Below, one piece after another: positions 1 to 7,506 of a stretch of 9,897 nt of DNA. Origin of the DNA: Pirellulaceae bacterium (GTDB taxonomy: Bacteria > Planctomycetota > Planctomycetia > Pirellulales > Pirellulaceae); NCBI GenBank assembly GCA_020846515.1, contig JADLDX010000869.1:1-9897 (forward strand), in the 5' to 3' direction. Position numbers and translations under genes: made by a program. The notes below the pieces were generated by a model. The model was not told where the DNA came from. It searched no databases and was given only the letters and a program-made list of their open reading frames with translations. The number at the start of each line of letters is the position of its first letter. The stretch's first letter is position 1.

Positions 1-3000
1 GAAGCGGTTGGTTTGGGCACCATCACCACAGCCGTAACTTCCACCAACGGCATCATCTCCCCCGATGTCGATGTGGACATGTTCAGTTTCTCCGTAGCTG
101 CAAACGCAACAGTCGATTTTGATATCGACACAACCGCCAATGGAACGGGCGGAGTCCAATCGTACCTACGACTATTCAGTGGCACCGGCCAGGAACTAGC
201 GGTCAATAACAATGGTATCGCGCCGGGTGAGGTCACCTTGGGCTTTGACGCCTACCTGCGTTACACGTTCACTATCGCCGGCACCTACTATATTGCGGTA
301 TCCAATGCAAACAACGTCTTGTTCAACCCCATCACCGGCGCAGGGGATACGGCGGGCGGCGCGGATGCTACGGGCTCTTATCAACTGCGCATCAATGCCT
401 TGCCTGTCGATCCTGACGACGAAATTGGTGAGGCCACGGCGCTAGGCGCCATCTCAACAACACCCATTACACGTTCGGCCAGCATCAACCCTGACGTCGA
501 CGTAGATGTCTACAGTTTTACAGTCGCGACCGGACAAATCGTCGACTTCGACATCGATACGGCCCTCAACGGCGTGGGTGGCTTAGGGTCGTATCTGCGT
601 CTGTTCACCTCGCAGGGGCAACAGATCGCCTCGAACAATGACGGTAACGCACCGGGCGAAAACACGCTTGGTTTCGACGCTTATTTGCGATTCACCTTTG
701 CGACAGCCGGCACATATTACATTGCAGTCTCCAATGCGAATAACATTGGCTACAACGTATTGACTGGCGGACAGGATGCCACCGGTGGTCTGCACTCCAT
801 TGGCGATTATGAACTGATCATCCAAACGCCGATCACGCCACCCAACGATGCCGACGACTCGATTGCCGAGTCTGCGTCGCTCGGTTCGGTCAGCACGACT
901 CCCATCAGCACCTCGGGCAATATTAATCCCGACGTCGACGTCGACATGTACCGCTTCAACGTAGTCGCTGGCCAAGTAGTTGATTTTGATATCGATACGG
1001 TGCTCAATGGCACAGGTGGATTGGGTTCCTTTTTGCGATTGTTCAACGCCCAAGGCCAGGAACTGGCGTTCAACAACGATGCAGTTGCGCCGGGCGAAAG
1101 CACTCTCGGCTTCGACTCGTACCTGCGTTATACCTTTCCGGCAGCCGGCACTTTTTATGTTGGTGTTTCCAACGCAACCAACACCACGTACGACTCCTTA
1201 ACTGGCAACAACGATACCAGCGGTGGTCCAAACGCCACGGGCGATTATCAACTGTTCATCCAGGCGTTGCCGGTCGATCCTGACGATGCATTTACCGAAG
1301 CCTCGTCACTGGGAGCGATCAGCACGACGCCCAGTGTAACCAACGGCACGATCAATCCCGATATCGATGTCGATATGTATCGCTTCACCGTCACAGCCGG
1401 CCAGGTCGTCGATTTTGATATTGACACCACGCTCAATGGCCCAGGCGGACTGAACTCGTTTCTCCGCGTCTTTAATTCCACCGGGCAGCAATTAGCCTTC
1501 AATGACAACGCCTCTACCAGCGGTGAAGGCAGCGCCAACTTTGATGCATACCTGCAAGTCACCTTCGCGCAGGCCGGCACTTACTACGTTGCTGTTTCGA
1601 ACTTCACCAATACGGCATTTGATCCAACCAGCGGTAATGGCGACACCGGCGGAGGTCTGCACTCGATCGGTGACTATCAACTGATCGTCCAAACACCAGC
1701 CGTCGTAGTCAATGATAACGACGACGCCATCTCCGAAGCCACGTCGCTGGGCGCTGCCGGCACCAGCCCATCGTCAACATCGGCCTCGATCACGCCCGAT
1801 ACCGACGTTGACATGTATCGCTTTACCGTCACTGCAGGACAAACGGTTGATTTTGACATCGACACAGTCCTCAACGGCTCAACCGGACTGGGCTCATACT
1901 TGAGACTGTTTGATGCTCAAGGGACGCAGCTAGCCTCGAACAATAATGCGGCCGCGCCCGGGGAAAGTACCGTCGGCCTCGATGCTTATCTACGCTATAC
2001 GTTCTTAACAGCCGGTACTTTTTATATCGCAGTCTCGAATTCCAATAACATTACGTATGACGCCACCACGGGTAATGGCGACGTAGCCGGTGGTCAGAAT
2101 GCGACCGGGGACTATCAATTGATCGTCCAGGCCCTCGCGCCGGACCTGGATGACGCAATCTCAGAAGCCGCCTCGTTAGGCCAGGTCTCCAATACTCCCA
2201 ATTCGATATCGGCCACCATTTCGCCAGATGTGGATGTCGATATGCTGCGGTTCACCGTGGTGGCTGGACAGGTAGTCGATTTTGATATCGATACTGTGCT
2301 CAATGGCCCAGGCGGTCTGGGGTCCTACCTGCGATTGTTTGATGCGCAAGGTACCCAATTGGCCGCCAATGACAATGCGGCTGCGCCGGGTGAAAGCAGT
2401 GTCGGCTTTGATGCTTATCTACGGGACACCTTTGCGACCGGTGGCACTTATTACATCGGCGTTTCAAACTCAGGTAACATCGCTTACGATGCCGTGACTG
2501 GCGCTGGTGATACTAGCAGCAGTGCTAACGCCATCGGCGACTATCAACTAACCGTACAGCTGGCGCAAACACCGGTCACTGATCTTGATGATGCTATTTC
2601 CGAAGCGGTAGACCTGGGAACGATCTCGACAACCAACCAAGGCACCGGCGGCTCGATCTCCCCAGATGTGGACGTGGACATGTTCAAGTTCACGGTCACC
2701 GCTGGCCAGATCGTAGATTTTGATATCGATACCATACTCAATGGATCCGGTGGCTTGGGTTCCTATTTGCGTTTATTCAATGCGCAAGGACAACAATTAG
2801 CCGCCAACGATAACGCCGCCGCTCCGGGTGAATCAGCCGTTGGCTTTGACGCATACCTGAGGCATACCTTTGCTACCGCTGGCACTTACTACCTGGCCGT
2901 CTCGAACTCTAACAATATCACCTACGATGCGCTCACCGGCAATGGCGACACATCGGGTGGCGCAAATGCCACTGGCGATTACCTGCTGAATGTGCAAAGC

Positions 3001-4740
3001 CCCGTCGCTAGCACGGAAGACCTGGATGATACAGTAGGGGAAGCGACGTCCATTGGCCCGGTGACATCAACGGCCAACGTAACCAGCGGCACGATCAGTC
3101 CGGATATCGACGTCGACATGATCAGTTTCACGGTGACCGCTGGTCAGGTTGTCGATTTTGATATCGACACCACACTCAATGGCGCAGGCGGTTTGGGTTC
3201 TTACTTGCGACTGTTCAATAGCCAGGGTACGCAGTTGGCCGCCAATGACAACGCCGCTGCCCCTAACGAACCGACCATCGGGTTTGACGCTTATCTGAGA
3301 TTCACCTTCGCTACAGCCGGCACTTATTACATCAGCGTATCCAATTCAAATAACGTCACTTACGATCCTTTGACCGGTAACGGTGACACCTTGGGCGGAT
3401 CCAATGCGATCGGCCCGTATCAACTGTCGATTCAGACGGCGCAAACAATCGTTGGTGATGCGGATGATGCCATACCCGAGGCAACACCACTGGGACAAAT
3501 CACAACGACGCCCATCACCACCACTGCGAACATCTCGCCAGACACCGATGTGGACATGTTGGGATTTTCTGTAACGGCCGGTCAAGTCGTTGATTTTGAC
3601 GCCGACACCGCGCTCAATGGCTCGACCGGTTTGAATTCATTTTTGCGTCTGTTTAATGCGCAAGGCCAAGAACTGGCCACTAACAATAATGCCGCCGGAC
3701 CAGGCGAAGATGTCATTGGTCTGGACGCCTACCTGCGTTACACCTTTGCGACCGCCGGTACCTATTATGTGGCCGTGTCGAGTTCCACAAATGTGTCTTA
3801 CAACGCCACATCGGGCGATGGCGATACGACTGGCGGTCAGAACAGCACCGGCAACTATCAGATCACGATTACCGGCTTGCCAACGGATACCGACGATCAG
3901 ATTACGGAAGCGGCTCCCATTGGCGGCGTGACCACCGGTGGCAATACGAATAGTGGCACAATCAATCCGGATATCGATGTCGATTTGATTCGGTTCACGG
4001 TCACAGCTGGACAGGTCGTCGACTTTGATATTGATACGACCAGCAACGGACCAGGTGGCCTGAGCAGCTATCTGCGACTGTTCGATTCAACAGGACAAGT
4101 GTTGGCTGTCAACAACAACGCAGCCGCGCCAGGCGAATCAGTCGTAGGCTATGACGCATATCTACGTTATACGTTTGCCACGGCCGGCACCTATTACATC
4201 GGCGTTTCCAATTCGAACAATATTACCTACGATACCGTGACCGGTACCAACGATTTCGCGGGCGGTATCGGCTCCATCGGTGACTATCAACTGACGATCC
4301 AAGCCATCGTCGTAACGCCGGAAGATATTGACGACACCATTGCCGAAGCGACGAGCGTAGGTGCCATCTCTACGACTGCTAAGTCCGTCGACTCCGCCAT
4401 TGCGACAGCCACCGACGTAAACATGGTCAGCTTTACGGTAACTGCCGGCCAGACGGTGGACTTTGATGTCGATACAACAACCAACGGTGGCGCGGGCCTA
4501 CAGTCGTTCCTGCGACTGTTCAGTGCCACCGGTCAGCAATTGGCGTCCAACGATAACGCCAGCGCGCCCGGCGAGGGCACCGTCGGTTTCGACGCTTATC
4601 TGCGTTACACATTCAGCACTGCCGGCACTTACTATCTGGCCATCTCCAACGCTGGCAATACGGGCTTCGATCCCGTTACTGGCGCGGGCGATGTTTCCAG
4701 CAGTTCCAATGCGGTCGGAGCGTATACACTGGTCATTCAA
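1..4740 (+). repeat. Array of 11 tandem PPC domain repeats (period 429 or 438 bp)
   Basis: Repeat boundaries, set at the acidic DD of the D-D-x-I-x-E-A motif, fall at 415, 853, 1282, 1720, 2149, 2587, 3025, 3463, 3892 and 4330; the array closes at 4740. Unit lengths are 438, 429, 438, 429, 438, 438, 438, 429 and 438 bp, and 411 bp for the last unit, which lacks a linker. Copies are diverged in DNA with many synonymous differences; the best-conserved stretch encodes VDFDIDT-LNG. Even-numbered units end in (S/A)IG-Y-L and odd-numbered units in (A/S)TG-Y-L, so the array has a two-unit super-period. Unit 4 (SGEGSANFDAYLQ) and unit 11 (ATATDVNM in place of SPDVDVDM) are the most divergent. Confidence 0.93.
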
Positions 4741-5454
4741 GGGCAAGCCCCGGCGACCAATCCAACCCTGTCACTGTCCCTCAATCGCACGAGTATTCCC
4801 GAAATCAACGGCCAAGCCACGGGCACGGTCACTCGTACCGATGCCGATTTGAGCCAAGCCTTAACGGTCTCGGTTGGCAGCAGCAATACGAACTCGGCCA
4901 CTGTCCCCAATACGGTGACGATTCCCGTCAATCAATCGACAGCTACGTTCACCATCACTGCGATACACGACACGAACCAAGGAACGCGTTCCGTAACCAT
5001 CAATGTCACCAGCGCAGGCTTTGCACCGGACTCACAGGTACTGCAGATTACCGATAGCGACGGTGATGGGCACAACGGCGATTTGCCGGAAGATGTCAGT
5101 GGTGACGGATCGATATCGCCCATTGATGCTTTATTGATCATCAATTATCTGAACACCACTGGTCCCGGCCCTGTGCCCAGTGGCAACACCGCTCCGTTCC
5201 TGGATGTCAGTGCGGACGGTTCTGTCACGGCACTGGATGCTCTGCTGGTGATCAATACGCTGAACAACATGGTCAATCCAGAAGGCGAATCAGTCGCAGA
5301 GTCTGATTCAGATAGCGGTTCTGGGCTATCGACCGCCAGCAGTGATGCTGGTCCGGTCGACATGCTGATGCAAGACATGCTGATGCAGGAATGGTCCGAT
5401 CAAAAACTGCGTCGGCGCTGGGCCAACGCAGTGGATGCATTCTTTGCCGAGTGA
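1..5454 (+). CDS. Giant secreted PPC-repeat protein with Calx-beta-like and dockerin-type C-terminus (5' end outside window)
   Basis: The reading frame is open from base 1 to the TGA at 5452-5454, giving 1817 visible residues. The first in-window start-like codon (TTG at 13) lies inside a repeat and is not the real start. Seen: eleven tandem domains of 143-146 residues (residues 1-1580, the first truncated), each with a DVDM-F-VTAGQ-VDFDIDT strand pair, S(Y/F)LRLF, NNN/NDN, PGE, DAYLR-TF, AGTYY(I/V)-VSN and a closing GDYQL-(I/V)Q. This matches the bacterial pre-peptidase C-terminal (PPC, PF04151) beta-sandwich. Residues about 1581-1686 (LSLSLNRTSIPE...VTIPVNQSTATFTI) resemble Calx-beta domains. 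Residues 1698-1756 carry two dockerin-like loops, DVSGDGSISPIDALL and DVSADGSVTALDALL. The tail ends in RRWANAVDAFFAE. Known: PPC and dockerin modules occur in exported proteins. Inferred: an exported adhesive or structural protein; no catalytic domain is visible, though one could lie upstream. Confidence is high for the architecture, low for the function. Confidence 0.93.
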   Translation, partial: EAVGLGTITTAVTSTNGIISPDVDVDMFSFSVAANATVDFDIDTTANGTGGVQSYLRLFSGTGQELAVNNNGIAPGEVTLGFDAYLRYTFTIAGTYYIAVSNANNVLFNPITGAGDTAGGADATGSYQLRINALPVDPDDEIGEATALGAISTTPITRSASINPDVDVDVYSFTVATGQIVDFDIDTALNGVGGLGSYLRLFTSQGQQIASNNDGNAPGENTLGFDAYLRFTFATAGTYYIAVSNANNIGYNVLTGGQDATGGLHSIGDYELIIQTPITPPNDADDSIAESASLGSVSTTPISTSGNINPDVDVDMYRFNVVAGQVVDFDIDTVLNGTGGLGSFLRLFNAQGQELAFNNDAVAPGESTLGFDSYLRYTFPAAGTFYVGVSNATNTTYDSLTGNNDTSGGPNATGDYQLFIQALPVDPDDAFTEASSLGAISTTPSVTNGTINPDIDVDMYRFTVTAGQVVDFDIDTTLNGPGGLNSFLRVFNSTGQQLAFNDNASTSGEGSANFDAYLQVTFAQAGTYYVAVSNFTNTAFDPTSGNGDTGGGLHSIGDYQLIVQTPAVVVNDNDDAISEATSLGAAGTSPSSTSASITPDTDVDMYRFTVTAGQTVDFDIDTVLNGSTGLGSYLRLFDAQGTQLASNNNAAAPGESTVGLDAYLRYTFLTAGTFYIAVSNSNNITYDATTGNGDVAGGQNATGDYQLIVQALAPDLDDAISEAASLGQVSNTPNSISATISPDVDVDMLRFTVVAGQVVDFDIDTVLNGPGGLGSYLRLFDAQGTQLAANDNAAAPGESSVGFDAYLRDTFATGGTYYIGVSNSGNIAYDAVTGAGDTSSSANAIGDYQLTVQLAQTPVTDLDDAISEAVDLGTISTTNQGTGGSISPDVDVDMFKFTVTAGQIVDFDIDTILNGSGGLGSYLRLFNAQGQQLAANDNAAAPGESAVGFDAYLRHTFATAGTYYLAVSNSNNITYDALTGNGDTSGGANATGDYLLNVQSPVASTEDLDDTVGEATSIGPVTSTANVTSGTISPDIDVDMISFTVTAGQVVDFDIDTTLNGAGGLGSYLRLFNSQGTQLAANDNAAAPNEPTIGFDAYLRFTFATAGTYYISVSNSNNVTYDPLTGNGDTLGGSNAIGPYQLSIQTAQTIVGDADDAIPEATPLGQITTTPITTTANISPDTDVDMLGFSVTAGQVVDFDADTALNGSTGLNSFLRLFNAQGQELATNNNAAGPGEDVIGLDAYLRYTFATAGTYYVAVSSSTNVSYNATSGDGDTTGGQNSTGNYQITITGLPTDTDDQITEAAPIGGVTTGGNTNSGTINPDIDVDLIRFTVTAGQVVDFDIDTTSNGPGGLSSYLRLFDSTGQVLAVNNNAAAPGESVVGYDAYLRYTFATAGTYYIGVSNSNNITYDTVTGTNDFAGGIGSIGDYQLTIQAIVVTPEDIDDTIAEATSVGAISTTAKSVDSAIATATDVNMVSFTVTAGQTVDFDVDTTTNGGAGLQSFLRLFSATGQQLASNDNASAPGEGTVGFDAYLRYTFSTAGTYYLAISNAGNTGFDPVTGAGDVSSSSNAVGAYTLVIQGQAPATNPTLSLSLNRTSIPEINGQATGTVTRTDADLSQALTVSVGSSNTNSATVPNTVTIPVNQSTATFTITAIHDTNQGTRSVTINVTSAGFAPDSQVLQITDSDGDGHNGDLPEDVSGDGSISPIDALLIINYLNTTGPGPVPSGNTAPFLDVSADGSVTALDALLVINTLNNMVNPEGESVAESDSDSGSGLSTASSDAGPVDMLMQDMLMQEWSDQKLRRRWANAVDAFFAE

Positions 5455-5480
5455 AATCTACGTGAGTTCGTCAGTCAGTT

Positions 5481-5505
5481 AATGGACCGGCTCAGCCGGT
5501 CCATT
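5481..5505. terminator. Perfect 12-bp hairpin between convergent genes, possible bidirectional terminator
   Basis: The arms aatggaccggct (5481-5492) and agccggtccatt (5494-5505) are exact reverse complements around a single base, so in RNA the loop would open to about 3-5 nt. It lies 26 bp after the stop of the giant gene and 29 bp after the stop of the convergent aldehyde dehydrogenase gene, the expected place for a shared terminator. There is no T-run on either strand, so a classical intrinsic terminator is not proven. A 12-bp direct repeat, cggtccattcgg (5497-5508 and 5515-5526), partly overlaps it. Confidence 0.5.
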
Positions 5506-5534
5506 CGGTCAACTCGGTCCATTCGGCTGGCAAG

Positions 5535-7091
5535 TTAGCTTGGATACTCGGCCACGTAGATGGCTTTGGTTTGAGTGTAATCGTAGAAGGTCTCTTCACA
5601 GTTCACACCGCCGCCAGGGCCGCCTGAGATGCCTTGACCGCCGTAGGGCAATCCATAGGCAATCGAGTTATGGCAGTTGACCTGGCAGGTTCCATCGCGG
5701 AATTGCTTGGCCAATTCGATACCGCGTGCCAAGTCGCGAGTCCAGACACTGGCGCCTAGACCGTAAGGCGTGCTGTTGGCCAATTGTAGAGCTTGCTCGG
5801 CAGAACCGACCGGGCAGATAGTCGCAAACGTATGGAAGACTTCCATCGGATTGCAATCGATGCCCGGCGAGGTGCGATAAAGCGCGGGCTTGATGTAGTA
5901 ACCGGAACGGCCAGCCACTTCGGCAGGTCCACCGGAAAGAATAGCTTGACCGCCACGATAAGCGGCTTCTTCTTGAGCGCGCAAGATGCGTGACCGCTGC
6001 GTCGCATTGACCACGGCTCCCAATTGCGTACCGGCTTCAGCTTGGTAGCCAATTTTGAGCTCATTGAAAAAGCTCTTCTGCGCATCGATGAAGTCATCAG
6101 CGATCTTCTTATCGACGAAGACACGATGGATCGTGCAGCAGGTTTGGCCGAAATGCTGGTTGGTATAGCGACCAATCATGCGCGCGACCATTTGTGGGTC
6201 GGCATCAGCCAGCACAATCGCTGCGCCGTTGCCACCCATCTCACGTTTCATGCGCGTACCATGCAGGTCGCAGGTGCGCATGATCGATTGCCCAACACCG
6301 GGCGAGCCCGTGAAGGAGATATAACGGACGCCTGGATGCTCGGCGATTGCCTGACCGGTGATCTCACCACGACCAGGCAACACATTGACCACGCCGGCAG
6401 GGAAGCCAGCTTCGATCGCCAGTTTGCCGATATATAGAGCCGACAGCGGGGTGTCTTCGGCTGGCTTGATCAAGATGCAGTTGCCCGACAACAGGGCAGG
6501 GAACATGAACCAACTGGTTAACACGATCGGGTAGTTCCACGGAATGATTCCGGCCACTACTCCCCAAGGTTCACGGTACGTAAAGCCCTTCATGCCATCG
6601 GCTACGGGCAGCGCTTCGCCATCGCCCATCTCGGCGCGACCGGCCACGCCGCAGAAGTATTCGGCGCATAGACGAATCTGTCCGAAATCGCCTTCCGCCA
6701 ATTCCGATACCTTGCCACCGTCGCGGACCTCGCAAGCCAACAAGACATCGCGATCACGCTCGCACAATTCGACCAGCTTACGAACTAGACGCACACGTTC
6801 TTCAACAGATGTATGCTTCCAACCCTTACCGCCGACGCCATGAAAGGCTTTCGTGGCCGCATCGACGGCCAGGTCCACTTCCGCCGCGCCCATTTCGCAG
6901 ACCGTTGCCAAAACTTCCAAAGAACCTGGGTCTTGCGTTTCAAAGGTCGCGTTCATCGAACCCTTGACCGTGCGTCCACCGATCAGACCACCCAGTGGCT
7001 GACCACCACCGGCACAGAACTGAGTAAACTTGGCAGGCGTGTCGAACTTAGCAGCTGTAAAGGCGCGGATCTCAGTGGCAGCAGCAGACAT
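5535..7091 (-). CDS. Aldehyde dehydrogenase, NAD(P)+-dependent superfamily member
   Basis: 518 residues, a normal length for this superfamily; it oxidises an aldehyde to the acid with NAD(P)+ in the cytoplasm. Seen: IIPWNYP with the oxyanion Asn186; IKPAEDTP with the cofactor-binding Lys209; the Rossmann motif FTGSPGVG (260-267); REMGGN with the general base Glu284; FGQTCC with the catalytic Cys318; EVF (Glu417) and ANSTPYGLGASVWT. Odd points: the usual GP after E-x-F is HT here, and the usual SG-GRE of the C-terminal PFGG-K-SG-GRE motif reads SGGPGGG. The ATG at 7089-7091 is chosen because GGAG lies nine bases upstream and the N-terminus has a typical extension before the fold. The gene is convergent with the giant repeat gene and divergent from the aldolase. 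Substrate cannot be read from sequence; lactaldehyde, glycolaldehyde, betaine aldehyde or semialdehydes are all possible. Confidence 0.95.
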   Translation of the reverse strand: MSAAATEIRAFTAAKFDTPAKFTQFCAGGGQPLGGLIGGRTVKGSMNATFETQDPGSLEVLATVCEMGAAEVDLAVDAATKAFHGVGGKGWKHTSVEERVRLVRKLVELCERDRDVLLACEVRDGGKVSELAEGDFGQIRLCAEYFCGVAGRAEMGDGEALPVADGMKGFTYREPWGVVAGIIPWNYPIVLTSWFMFPALLSGNCILIKPAEDTPLSALYIGKLAIEAGFPAGVVNVLPGRGEITGQAIAEHPGVRYISFTGSPGVGQSIMRTCDLHGTRMKREMGGNGAAIVLADADPQMVARMIGRYTNQHFGQTCCTIHRVFVDKKIADDFIDAQKSFFNELKIGYQAEAGTQLGAVVNATQRSRILRAQEEAAYRGGQAILSGGPAEVAGRSGYYIKPALYRTSPGIDCNPMEVFHTFATICPVGSAEQALQLANSTPYGLGASVWTRDLARGIELAKQFRDGTCQVNCHNSIAYGLPYGGQGISGGPGGGVNCEETFYDYTQTKAIYVAEYPS

Positions 7092-7116
7092 CTTGGTTGG
7101 CTCCGTTAGGCTTGGG

Positions 7117-7197
7117 TTAGTAGGGGAGATTGTCGGCGGTAGCGCGGGTCAGCACAACGCCCTGCGCCAGGTCGATACCCGGCAGCGGGCCATGCAT
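7117..7197 (-). CDS. Candidate 26-codon leader ORF upstream of the aldehyde dehydrogenase
   Basis: A minus-strand ATG at 7195-7197 opens 26 codons (beginning MHGPLPGIDLAQGVVL and ending ATADNLPY) with a TAA at 7117-7119, 25 bp before the dehydrogenase ATG and in another frame. Its codons are rich in G/C third bases (ctg, gcg, cag, gtg, acc, gcc), so it reads like coding DNA. There is no good Shine-Dalgarno sequence, but a TATACT element (7213-7218) would put a transcript start only about ten bases before the ATG. It could be a leader peptide, the tail of a lost gene, or chance. It is not recognised. Confidence 0.2.
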   Translation of the reverse strand: MHGPLPGIDLAQGVVLTRATADNLPY

Positions 7198-7201
7198 GGC
7201 C
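7188..7201. promoter_or_regulatory. 14-bp perfect palindrome in the divergent promoter region
   Basis: ggccatgcatggcc is its own reverse complement. It lies between the divergent dehydrogenase and aldolase genes, about 100 bp from the dehydrogenase start and 305 bp from the aldolase start, and overlaps the start of the 26-codon ORF. A symmetric site in this position could be an operator, but no regulator gene is present in the window to pair with it. Confidence 0.3.
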
Positions 7202-7212
7202 AGTCAACTCAC

Positions 7213-7218
7213 AGTATA
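7213..7218 (-). promoter_or_regulatory. Possible -10 element (TATACT) reading toward the aldehyde dehydrogenase
   Basis: The minus strand reads ctgTATACTgtg here. No convincing -35 is present 16-18 bp upstream. If used, it would give a 5' leader of about 115 nt containing the palindrome and the small ORF. This is a weak call based on one hexamer. Confidence 0.2.
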
Positions 7219-7254
7219 CAGTGTTGGACCCGGTACAGGGTTGCGACATGCCAA

Positions 7255-7311
7255 TCGTTTAACAGTCAGCCGCAGGCGTACTCTCGTTTAACAGTCAGCC
7301 GCAGGCGTACT
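7255..7311. repeat. Two perfect tandem copies of a 28-bp REP-like unit
   Basis: Bases 7255-7282 and 7284-7311 are identical (28/28), one base apart. Each unit contains cagtcagccgcaggcgtac. The reverse complement of its core, acgcctgcggctga, closely matches acgccc(a/g)gcggctga in the two inverted copies at 7326-7356 and 7400-7431. Two copies and a one-base spacer rule out a CRISPR array. No coding role is visible. Confidence 0.75.
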
Positions 7312-7325
7312 TGAACTACCAAGTC

Positions 7326-7431
7326 GAAGAAACCGCGGCTAACGCCCAGCGGCTGATCAGCCGGAACGCGTTAGCGTCCGGTTCCGGTTCATCACGTGGG
7401 AAGAAACCGTGGGCTAACGCCCGGCGGCTGA
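7326..7431. repeat. REP-like inverted-repeat element, two direct copies with internal palindromes
   Basis: Bases 7326-7356 and 7400-7431 match at about 29 of 32 positions (gaagaaaccg...ggctaacgccc...gcggctga). Between and within them: gctaacgc (7338-7345) pairs with gcgttagc (7368-7375) around the 12-bp palindrome ggctgatcagcc (7351-7362), and ccggaac (7361-7367) pairs with gttccgg (7381-7387). Together they could fold into a cruciform or hairpin cluster. They sit just upstream of the aldolase gene; such elements are usually non-coding interspersed repeats. Apart from these repeats, the palindrome and the small ORF, I see nothing else in 7092-7506. Confidence 0.65.
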
Positions 7432-7506
7432 GCTCTCTGCGATCAGCTGCCATGGATTACAATGGCCACGTTTGAAGGCTATTCATTTAACCGAAGGAAC
7501 CAACTG

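Noticed and set aside
13..15. TTG at 13 as the start of the giant gene
   Set aside because: The frame is open to base 1 and the codon lies inside a PPC unit whose first residues (EAVGLG) are already in frame, so the gene continues to the left.
583..1053. Antisense ORF of 156 codons under the repeat array, and similar antisense ORFs at each repeat
   Set aside because: They recur at the repeat period with similar peptides because the sense strand is repetitive; they are shadows of the PPC frame and match no recognisable protein.
6024..6437. Plus-strand ORF of 137 codons opposite the aldehyde dehydrogenase
   Set aside because: The minus strand carries all catalytic motifs of a full-length enzyme; the opposite frame is a by-product of its codon usage.
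7255..7311. Short CRISPR array
   Set aside because: There are only two copies with a one-base gap, no spacers and no cas genes.
7030..7314. Plus-strand ORF running from inside the dehydrogenase into the intergenic repeats
   Set aside because: It starts antisense to the dehydrogenase, has no ribosome site and ends by translating the 28-bp repeats, as a chance frame would.
7462..7506. Upstream ATG as the aldolase start
   Set aside because: The extra 15 residues have no counterpart in HpaI-family proteins and no ribosome site precedes this ATG, whereas AAGGA precedes the ATG at 7507.
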